A stretch of 64,000 bases of DNA from NCBI RefSeq assembly GCF_008312895.1, contig NZ_VSSP01000003.1:248001-312000 (forward strand), given 5' to 3'. Both the position numbers and the translations under genes were made by a program. Below, piece by piece: positions 29,323 to 35,095 of the stretch. Source of the stretch: Luteimonas suaedae. GTDB lineage: Bacteria > Pseudomonadota > Gammaproteobacteria > Xanthomonadales > Xanthomonadaceae. Numbering within the stretch: the first letter of the stretch is position 1; each line of letters starts with the position of its first letter. The notes under the pieces are model-generated. The model had not been told where the DNA came from. It did not search any database and worked only from the letters and a program-made list of their open reading frames with translations.

Positions 29323-30054
29323 TCAGAACGAGGCCTGCACCGCCGCCTCGACGCGGCTGCCGGCGAACTCGTCGCCGAACATGCGCTCGGCGGCGGAGTC
29401 GGTGGTGTGAGCGGCCAGCCGCAACTCGAACGGTGCCTTCACTGCCCAGATCGCGCTGGCCTGGCCGTGCCAGTAGCTGTCGCCGTAGACGTCGTCGAGC
29501 GCGTAGTAGCCGGCGGCCACTTCGACCGCGAAAGTCTCCCCTGCCGGGAAGCGGGCGCCGACCTGCGTATAGACGCCGTCGTCATCGCTGCCCAGCGCTT
29601 TCGGCGAGTAGCCGAGGGAAAGCCAGTAGCGGTCGGCATAGGTCAGCCTGCCGTTGAGCTCGGTCCAATCCAGATCGACCGTGGTCGACGGGTAGCGGTA
29701 ATGCAGCAGGTTGGTGTCGAGCGCCCAGGCGTCCGACAGCGTGCCGGACCAGCCGAGCGTCAGATCGAGCTCGCTGCTGGCCCGCGTCTCGGGTGCGAAC
29801 TCGACGTTCGAGCCCCAGATCGAGCCGTAGAAACCGGAATCGCTGGAGAGCGAGAAGCCGGCCTGCACGGCCGGATTGCCCTGGGTCTGGGTCGTGCCAC
29901 GCCACACGTAGTCGGACGTGAGGGCAGCCGAGCCACTAACCGATTCGGCATGGGTCGAGGTCGCTACGGCCAACAGCCCGAGGGCGGCGCAGCCGGCAAG
30001 CGAGCGCGTGGATCGGGAATGAGAAACATCGACGAAAGAACGAATGGAGCGCAT
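29323..30054 (-). CDS. TorF-family putative porin heading the kdp operon
   Basis: 243-residue outer-membrane protein. A signal peptide (cleavage near ...TSTHAES) is followed by SGSAALTSDYVWRGTTQTQGNPAVQAG, the signature start of the TorF/Gcw_chp family of small beta-barrels, and it ends AAVQASF with a terminal aromatic. It lies 13 bases upstream of kdpF, so it is probably co-transcribed with the K+ transporter and may pass K+ through the outer membrane when K+ is scarce (inference). I use the ATG at 30054, which gives a proper signal peptide; the frame is open 11 codons further. Confidence 0.88.
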   Translation of the reverse strand: MRSIRSFVDVSHSRSTRSLAGCAALGLLAVATSTHAESVSGSAALTSDYVWRGTTQTQGNPAVQAGFSLSSDSGFYGSIWGSNVEFAPETRASSELDLTLGWSGTLSDAWALDTNLLHYRYPSTTVDLDWTELNGRLTYADRYWLSLGYSPKALGSDDDGVYTQVGARFPAGETFAVEVAAGYYALDDVYGDSYWHGQASAIWAVKAPFELRLAAHTTDSAAERMFGDEFAGSRVEAAVQASF

Positions 30055-30107
30055 GTCAGGCAACGATTGCGAGGCCGGATCGGCCACGCCGGAAGTCTCG
30101 ATCGATG

Positions 30108-30164
30108 CCGCGTAAATCTTCTATGCCGAGATGCGCCTTCGCGCATAAATTTGCCGTAAAACCT
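30108..30164 (-). promoter_or_regulatory. Putative control region of the porin-kdp operon
   Basis: On the minus strand two TTTACG units (within 30113-30120 and 30153-30160) flank a perfect dyad ATGCGC-CTTC-GCGCAT at 30131-30146 in an AT-richer patch 55-110 bases before the porin start. This could be the KdpE-responsive promoter, but no consensus was tested. Confidence 0.4.
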
Positions 30165-30307
30165 TCATCCTTGGACACCCCTGCCATCTGAGCCGGGGAT
30201 GCACCTTCAATTCCAACTCGCTTTTTTACATCGATCTTGCAGGTCCTGTTCGTTCGCGCCACATGCTTCGTTGCTCACTTCGCAATCAACAACAACAGTG
30301 ACCGCGC

Positions 30308-30606
30308 CTACAGCCCATACACCGTGCCCTCGCCACAAATGAATGCTTCCGAGCCCGGCACAACGGCGGCATTCGGCCCTTCATTCCACGTCGCGGTATC
30401 CGTCACGCGATACCACTGCTTCTCCGTTCCCGGCCACGGCAGGTTGAAGTTCACGTCCCCAGACCAGCCGTTGTAGGCCGACGTAGATCGCGCTGGCGGG
30501 ATCGCCGAACTCGGTGCCGTCGATACGTCAGGCAATGGCGTGGTCGTCGGGTGAAGTAGGCGGTCCGGCCTGGACGCCGTCGGCAATGCGCGCACCGCCG
30601 CCAGGA
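30308..30606 (-). pseudogene. Remnant of a GH13 glycogen-debranching/isoamylase-like gene (C-terminal end)
   Basis: On the minus strand the C-terminal end of a debranching-enzyme-type glycosidase can still be read: DDHAIA-stop-RIDGTEFGDPASAIYV, then after a one-base frame change YNGWSGDVNFNLPWPG, RVTDTATWNEGPNAA and a final GSEAFICGEGTVYGL. There is an in-frame TGA where a Trp codon is expected (IAWRIDGTEFG is the usual phrase), at least one frameshift near 30475-30485, probably another near 30545, and the normal tail after VYGL is missing. No catalytic domain is nearby. A dead fragment left by deletion. Identification is from remembered family sequence. Confidence 0.6.
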
Positions 30607-30769
30607 CTATTCTTCGCTCGGTTCGGCCGGCAGCGCGAACCGGCGGAAGGCCCGGCTGGCCACGGTCGAAAACAGGTCGTTGTCGTCCTGCCAACCGGCG
30701 GCGTTGGTCACGATGAATGCAACGATGTCGCGCAACGGCGATATCACTAGGGAGCTCCGGTCAACGGGA
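30607..30769 (-). pseudogene. Unidentified coding fragment upstream of the debranching remnant
   Basis: A minus-strand frame ending in TAG at 30607 gives a protein-like tail, PLRDIVAFIVTNAAGWQDD followed by DLFSTVASRAFRRFALP, but no start of its own except inside the DUF1259 gene. It sits directly before the debranching-enzyme remnant. I do not recognise the family. It looks like the C-terminal end of a lost gene. Confidence 0.35.
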
Positions 30770-31708
30770 TCAGTGCGCCGCGCGCGAGGCGGCGACATCC
30801 GCGGCTGCGGCCTGCGCGTCCAACGCGCTGCGGAAGCCGCGCGCCAGTTCCGCCGCCGGCCCCTTGCCCCAGAAATGGGTGAAGTAGAACGCAGGCTGCT
30901 CGCCGGTCATGTGGTTGTGCAGCGCGACGACGTGCAGGCCGGCCTTGCGCAGGGCGCGCAGTACCGGCTGCACTTCGTCGGCGGTCATGATGAAGTCGCC
31001 GTCGATCGCGGCCAGCGCGTCGCTGCCGCTGAAGGCCGCCCAGGTCGTCAGCCCCATCGAGGCGGCGATCGGCTGGCCGTGCATGCGCCCCTCGCGGCCG
31101 ATCGTGATCTTGGCCACGCCGCCTTCGACCGGAGCGGGATGGCCGACGATCTCGGCGAGCGCGTCCGGGTCGAGTTCGCCGGGCACCGGCGTGTCGCCGC
31201 CGAAGCCGCTCGCCGGTTGCGGCCGCGCCGCACGAACGGCGCGGATCGCCTCCCACACCGCCTTGACGCCGGCAGCCAGCGGCTCCGGCTCGCCCATGCC
31301 GCCGATGTGCATGAAGTAAACCTTGGGCGAGTCGTAGAAGAAATGATTGTGCAGCCCGGTGACCTCGAGTCCATGCGCGAAGGCCGCATCCATCGCCGCG
31401 TCCACCTCGTCCTGGAACACCACCGTGTCGCCCATGACCATCGCCCCGGCATCGGTCGCGGTGAACGCCGCCCATGAGCCCAGGCCGGCCGCAGGCGGCA
31501 GCACCATCCCATCGACGGTGACCTCGACATCCTGGCGACTCCAGCCGATCCGGACGACGCCATCGTCTGCCACGGTCGGCTTGGCGCCGCTCGCCTCGGC
31601 GATCGCTTGCGGATCGACGGGCTCCGCTGCGAGGGCGGGCGCCGCAGCCGCGGCACAGGCCAGTATCGAAACCACGAAAAGCACGGAGCGGACCTGACGG
31701 AAGTGCAT
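30770..31708 (-). CDS. DUF1259 (LppY/LpqO-type) exported protein
   Basis: 312 residues. Signal peptide about 1-28 (SILACAAAAAPALAAEP), then two related halves typical of DUF1259: each has a GSWAAF/TTWAAF phrase, a DGDFI/GDTVV strand and an LHNH motif (VTGLHNHFFYD and VVALHNHMTGE). The paired HNH histidines may bind metal. These proteins are periplasmic with no known activity. Start 31708 has AGGAGA 7 bases upstream and gives a clean signal peptide. Diverges from the antitoxin gene. Confidence 0.87.
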   Translation of the reverse strand: MHFRQVRSVLFVVSILACAAAAAPALAAEPVDPQAIAEASGAKPTVADDGVVRIGWSRQDVEVTVDGMVLPPAAGLGSWAAFTATDAGAMVMGDTVVFQDEVDAAMDAAFAHGLEVTGLHNHFFYDSPKVYFMHIGGMGEPEPLAAGVKAVWEAIRAVRAARPQPASGFGGDTPVPGELDPDALAEIVGHPAPVEGGVAKITIGREGRMHGQPIAASMGLTTWAAFSGSDALAAIDGDFIMTADEVQPVLRALRKAGLHVVALHNHMTGEQPAFYFTHFWGKGPAAELARGFRSALDAQAAAADVAASRAAH

Positions 31709-31838
31709 GACGGATCTCCTGTCGAGCGGTGGATGGCGTTCTCCGGCGCGGGCGCGAGTGAGCGTATCGCGCCACAAAGGCCGTCGTGTGGGTTGCCAGC
31801 TCGAAAAGGCGTGACTGGCAGATACTCCGATGAAGCGA

Positions 31839-31870
31839 TTGTTTTTCGTGCTAATAACGTGCATTATTAG
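31839..31870 (+). promoter_or_regulatory. Promoter and operator of the Xre/ParS-type antitoxin
   Basis: -35 TTGTTT (31839-31844) and -10 CATTAT (31862-31867) are 17 bases apart. An inverted repeat CTAATAA-CGTGCA-TTATTAG (31851-31870) covers the -10, in a GC-rich genome where such an AT-rich dyad stands out. This is the expected layout for autorepression by a Xre-type antitoxin starting 27 bases downstream. Confidence 0.7.
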
Positions 31871-31896
31871 TGCGTCATTACACGGGAACCGAGCGC

Positions 31897-32277
31897 ATGA
31901 ACGCTGTCATGACTCCTCAGGGCAGTCTGGCGGAAACCTTCCGAGAGCCTGGCCGTCCTTATCTGTCGCCGCACCGGATCGGTGAAGCCCTGGGTCTTCA
32001 GATCCAGAGCCTGGCCGAGCGAGCGCGCGTCAGCCGCAACACGCCTGCGGCCCGTCCCCAGAACGAAAGCCTGCAGCACTATCTCCGCGAGGTGGTGCGC
32101 GTGCTCGCCGCGGCCGAGGACGCGGCTGGCGGCGACCGCACCAGAGCGATCTTCTGGTTCATGAACGAGCCGCTACCGGACTTCGACTACCAGACGCCCG
32201 ATGCGCTGGTTCGGATGGGCAAGGCCCAGGTGGTCGTCGACTACATCGAGTCCATTGCCGGCGGCGCCACGGGATGA
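31897..32277 (+). CDS. Xre/MbcA/ParS-family antitoxin (DUF2384)
   Basis: 126 residues. The N-terminal half holds a Xre-like helix-turn-helix region (about 18-45) and the C-terminal half the toxin-binding domain, ending FWFMNEPLPDFDYQTPDALV and VVDYIESIAGGATG, typical of antitoxins paired with RES-domain NAD+-degrading toxins. The gene ends in an ATGA overlap with the start of a RES-like frame, the normal operon arrangement. The partner is truncated here, so this is probably an orphan antitoxin, still with an intact promoter and operator. Confidence 0.85.
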   Translation: MNAVMTPQGSLAETFREPGRPYLSPHRIGEALGLQIQSLAERARVSRNTPAARPQNESLQHYLREVVRVLAAAEDAAGGDRTRAIFWFMNEPLPDFDYQTPDALVRMGKAQVVVDYIESIAGGATG

Positions 32278-32444
32278 TCCTGCGCGATCTGGGCGAAGAG
32301 GAAGCGCTCTATCGCATCATCGCAGCAAGCTCCGCTCTACGCCGGAGGAGGTGTCGAACGGGTAAAAATGACAACGCCGGCTTTCGCCGGCATTGCCGCC
32401 TCAAGGCTCGAGCGATTCGATCGCGGCGCCAAGGTGAGTGGTGA
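32274..32444 (+). pseudogene. Truncated RES-domain toxin (5' stub)
   Basis: Starts in the ATGA overlap with the antitoxin and reads MILRDLGEEEALYRIIAA, the usual start of RES toxins of this pair type, which should run on to about 150 or more residues with conserved Arg, Tyr/Glu and Ser active-site residues. Here the homology stops after about 18 residues and the frame ends at codon 57. The rest of the domain is not found downstream in any frame. A GCCGGC-TTTC-GCCGGC hairpin lies at 32376-32391. Likely an inactivated toxin. Confidence 0.6.
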
Positions 32445-32848
32445 AGGAATGGTCCCGCCTGGAGCGAGAAGACGTCATTGCTCTGGCACTTGGTCGCGAC
32501 TGCCGTCGCTCCCACAAGGGTTCGGGGCAACGGGGAAGGTGTCGTCGGTGGGGGCGCGGCTGGTGCACAACACTGGAGGGAAGAAGCGCAGCGGCTGGGG
32601 ATCGCGCGTGGCGAGATCGAGCAGATGCGGCCGGCTTTCCGAGTGTAGTCACCACGAACGCTCCGGTGGCCCAGCCATGGATGCCGCCTTTCCTCTCCCT
32701 CGGTCGGGAAGAGAGCTGCGGGCCATCAGGCGCATGATGGGCTCCTCCCGCGCAGGCCCTAGGGGGCCCCCTAGCTTGCCGTCCGCCGCGATCGGAAACA
32801 GCATTCCCGCATCGGATCCCGACCCGGAACTCGTGAGGAAACCAGACC
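32445..32848. other. Intergenic stretch with one REP-like hairpin
   Basis: No supported gene in these 404 bases. At 32494-32520 lies GCGAC-TGCC-GTCGC followed by TCCCACAAGGG; read on the minus strand it starts CCCTTGTGGGAGCGACGG, a dispersed repeat style common between genes in Stenotrophomonas, Lysobacter and Pseudomonas. The rest is featureless and separates the antitoxin remnant from the DUF4329 gene. Confidence 0.5.
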
Positions 32849-33559
32849 ATGGGCATCGACATCGGTGGAGTCGTCGATCGCGTCGTTGATGCGGTCCAGA
32901 ATGCGCTGACGCCGGACAGGGACAATCCGCGCTACCAGGGCGTCGTCGACCGCCTGGTTTCTCCGGATGCGACCCAGGAGCAGCGCGATCGCGCCTACGA
33001 CCTGGTCGCGCAGGTCGAGGAAGACGCCCAGGCCTGCTACACCGACGAAGCACTGACCGACCGGGCGGCCGACGCGATCGCCGAAGACCGCACCGTTCCG
33101 GTGAATGTCGGCGCGGTCGCCCCGCTGGTGCCGCCGGGCACCTCGCTGGGTCCGTTCGCGTCCGCCGACGAGGCGGCCATCGCGATGATGGAGTATTCCA
33201 ATCCGCTTTCGATCGCGGCGAACCGCGAAAACGGCGGCCTGGTACTCGAGGACGCGGACGGCAATTTCTACGTCACCACGCCGATGCCCGGCACGCTGGA
33301 CGGCTTCAATCCCGGCAATGTCCCAGTGCCTGACGGAATGGAGATGATCGGCGCGTATCACGGCCATGCCGACTACTCGCGTGCCGATGGCACCCGCACC
33401 GACAAGGCGAATGACGAGTTCAACAGCGACCACTTCTCCGAGCAGGACAAGCGCGTCGCCGAGGCCGGCTACTACGGCCCGGTGATTTATGTCTCGACGC
33501 CGGGCGGAGACTTCCGCAAGTATGATTCGGCGACCGATCAGGATACGGTGATAAACTGA
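32849..33559 (+). CDS. DUF4329-domain protein, candidate secreted toxin
   Basis: 236 residues, no signal peptide. Residues 1-95 are helical, acidic and unrecognised. Residues about 100-230 are a DUF4329 domain, best known as a variable C-terminal tip of Rhs-type polymorphic toxins: GPFASADEAAIAMM, SIAANRENGG, GAYHGHADYS, FSEQDKRVAE and VSTPGGDFRKYD. Glu127, His171-x-His173 and Ser197-x-x-Asp200 are arranged like the metal site of JAB1/MPN (JAMM) peptidases, with a loop of 23 residues between HxH and SxxD. As a free-standing short protein followed by a small exported protein it looks like an effector with its immunity protein. Activity is inferred, not known. Confidence 0.8.
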   Translation: MGIDIGGVVDRVVDAVQNALTPDRDNPRYQGVVDRLVSPDATQEQRDRAYDLVAQVEEDAQACYTDEALTDRAADAIAEDRTVPVNVGAVAPLVPPGTSLGPFASADEAAIAMMEYSNPLSIAANRENGGLVLEDADGNFYVTTPMPGTLDGFNPGNVPVPDGMEMIGAYHGHADYSRADGTRTDKANDEFNSDHFSEQDKRVAEAGYYGPVIYVSTPGGDFRKYDSATDQDTVIN

Positions 33560-33575
33560 TTCCGGGACCGGGCCG

Positions 33576-33591
33576 ACAACCTTCGGGTTGT
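33576..33591 (+). promoter_or_regulatory. UUCG-tetraloop hairpin between toxin and immunity candidates
   Basis: ACAACC-TTCG-GGTTGT is a perfect 6-bp stem with the very stable cUUCGg loop, 16 bases after the DUF4329 stop and 10 bases before the first possible start of the next gene. It is followed by AAAAATT, not a T-run, so it is not a standard terminator on this strand; it may shape translation or protect the mRNA end. Confidence 0.55.
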
Positions 33592-33601
33592 AAAAATTCC
33601 T

Positions 33602-33949
33602 ATGCTGATCAGCAGGATATTCCTTATGAGCATTCTGGCCACCGCTTCCTTCATGCAGGAAGCCGCGCCCGCCGAGGGCAACGCCGCCGTCGAGATCGAT
33701 GGAGAACGCGTGCGCGCGCTGGGCGTGGCGTACGACGCCTACAGGGAAAAGATGCCCGAGGCGAAGATCGAGAACTACACCGTCAAGGTGAACGGCAAGC
33801 AGGACGGCAAGATAGAAGTCGCCTTCGTGCCCAAGCTTGCCCAGGGGGAGCAGCCGACGCTGGGCGGCAGGACGTCGCTCGGCCGCGGCTTGACCGTCTG
33901 GGTGGCGGTCGACGACTTCTCGGTCGACAGGGTCGCCTTTGCGCGCTGA
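33602..33949 (+). CDS. Small putative exported protein, possible immunity partner
   Basis: 115 residues from the ATG at 33602. That start gives a plausible signal peptide (LISRIFLMSILATASFM, cleavage near residue 20). A second in-frame ATG at 33626 has a better ribosome site (AGGA at 33614-33617) but only a short hydrophobic start; translation from 33626 would give 107 residues. The mature part (about 95 residues) is a small mixed alpha/beta protein with no family I recognise. It lies 42 bases after the DUF4329 gene on the same strand and is followed by a strong hairpin, so both probably form one unit. A periplasmic immunity role is inferred from position. Confidence 0.65.
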   Translation: MLISRIFLMSILATASFMQEAAPAEGNAAVEIDGERVRALGVAYDAYREKMPEAKIENYTVKVNGKQDGKIEVAFVPKLAQGEQPTLGGRTSLGRGLTVWVAVDDFSVDRVAFAR

Positions 33950-33983
33950 TGCGCTTCGTCCGCAGGTCCGCGATAGGGGGACA

Positions 33984-34013
33984 GGTTCATTCGACGCATC
34001 GATCGAATGAACC
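33984..34013. terminator. Strong hairpin after the toxin-immunity unit (terminator or repeat)
   Basis: An 11-bp perfect stem, GGTTCATTCGA with TCGAATGAACC, and an 8-base loop, followed 5 bases on by CCTTTTACC. It lies between convergent genes and could serve both. The GGGGGACAGGTTCATTCGA style is also seen in repeats near transposon remnants of Xanthomonadaceae, so it may be a mobile-repeat relic used as a terminator. Confidence 0.55.
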
Positions 34014-34043
34014 CAGTCCTTTTACCTGACCCGCGAGGGATCA

Positions 34044-34442
34044 TCAGGCCTGGTCGGAAGGCGGCTGGTAGATCTGGATGAGATTGCCGCAGGTGTCCGC
34101 GAACACCGCGAGCGTCACCGGGCCGGCTTCGGTGGGCGGCGTGGTGAACTGCACGCCGAGCTGGCGGAGGCGGTCGTGCTCGGCGCGCACGTCGTCCACC
34201 TCGAAGGCCGTGATCGGGATGCGCTGCTCGAACAGTCCTTCCTGGTAGGTCCTGCCGACGGGGTTGGCGTTCGGCTCCAGGGTCACCTCGGCATCGCCGC
34301 CCTCGGGCGATCGCACCGTAATCCACCGGAACCCGCCTCCCACCGGAATGTCCTGGCTCGGGAGGAAGCCCAGCACCTTGGTGTAGAACTCCAGCGCCTT
34401 GTCCTGGTCGTCCACGAGCACACTGGTCAGTTTGATTTTCAT
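34044..34442 (-). CDS. VOC-family (glyoxalase-like) protein
   Basis: 132 residues with two beta-alpha-beta-beta-beta modules of the vicinal-oxygen-chelate fold: KLTSVLVDDQDKALEFYTKVLGF opens module 1, and FEVDDVRAEHDRLRQLGVQF with FADTCGNLIQIYQ closes module 2. Such proteins may be dioxygenases, isomerases or fosfomycin/bleomycin-type resistance proteins; this one belongs to the generic PhnB/YaeR-like group. Start 34442 (MKIKLTSVLV) is the family N-terminus. Substrate unknown. Confidence 0.88.
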   Translation of the reverse strand: MKIKLTSVLVDDQDKALEFYTKVLGFLPSQDIPVGGGFRWITVRSPEGGDAEVTLEPNANPVGRTYQEGLFEQRIPITAFEVDDVRAEHDRLRQLGVQFTTPPTEAGPVTLAVFADTCGNLIQIYQPPSDQA

Positions 34443-34512
34443 CGGATGTCTCACTGTGAGCAGTCGCGGCCGATTGTCCCAAAGCCGCATGCCGCCTGCT
34501 TCTCGAAAATTG

Positions 34513-35016
34513 CTATTGCGTTCGCCATGCTTGCGCCATCAGCGTCAGGCAGCCGGGCTGATGCCGCGCCGGGTCGTCGCCGGAGGCGAGCCGCCGGAAC
34601 CGCGACGGGGGCATGCCGAACCGACGGCTGAACAAGGTGCTGAAACTGCCCAGGCTGGAGAAGCCGACCGCCAGGCAAACGTCGGTCACCGGAAGCCTGC
34701 CGAGCAGCAACATCTCCCGGGCACGCTCCAGCCGGTGCCGCTGCCGCAATTGATGCGGCGTCTCCCCGAAGACGGCCGCGAAGCGGCGGATGAACTGGTA
34801 TTGCGAAAGACCGGCCTCGGCGGCGATGTCCGCCACCGTCGCGGCGTGGGGGTCGGTGTCCTGCAGCCGCCGACGCGCCCGGCACAGGGCCTGATGTTGT
34901 CCGAGTGACATCATGTTCCGAGCGTGATGGTAATGCCTGCGCAGCAGGAGCGGATGAACCTGGTTGCCGGCATTACCCGGCAGGTAATGGCCCGGACGCG
35001 GGAAGACGCGGACCAT
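34513..35016 (-). CDS. Short AraC-family regulator (DNA-binding domain only)
   Basis: 167 residues. The C-terminal AraC domain has both HTH motifs: TVADIAAEAGLSQYQFIRRF with GETPHQLRQRHRLERA, and VTDVCLAVGFSSLGSFSTLFSRRFG. There is no separate ligand domain. I start at ATG 35016 because the codons between 35016 and the inner ATG (34914) are high in GC at third positions and are preserved, as protein-like sequence, in the broken copy near 43.8 kb. It diverges from the acylase gene across 79 bp and may regulate it. Confidence 0.85.
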   Translation of the reverse strand: MVRVFPRPGHYLPGNAGNQVHPLLLRRHYHHARNMMSLGQHQALCRARRRLQDTDPHAATVADIAAEAGLSQYQFIRRFAAVFGETPHQLRQRHRLERAREMLLLGRLPVTDVCLAVGFSSLGSFSTLFSRRFGMPPSRFRRLASGDDPARHQPGCLTLMAQAWRTQ

Positions 35017-35095
35017 GGCGCGGACACGTCCGGGGACGACCGCCCATGAAAACCTGCCGCTCCCGAAGGGACCGGGCCACTTGCCGGAACACCGC

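Noticed and set aside
32376..32391. GCCGGC-TTTC-GCCGGC hairpin as plus-strand terminator of the antitoxin unit
   Set aside because: No T-run follows on the plus strand; it has As before it instead.
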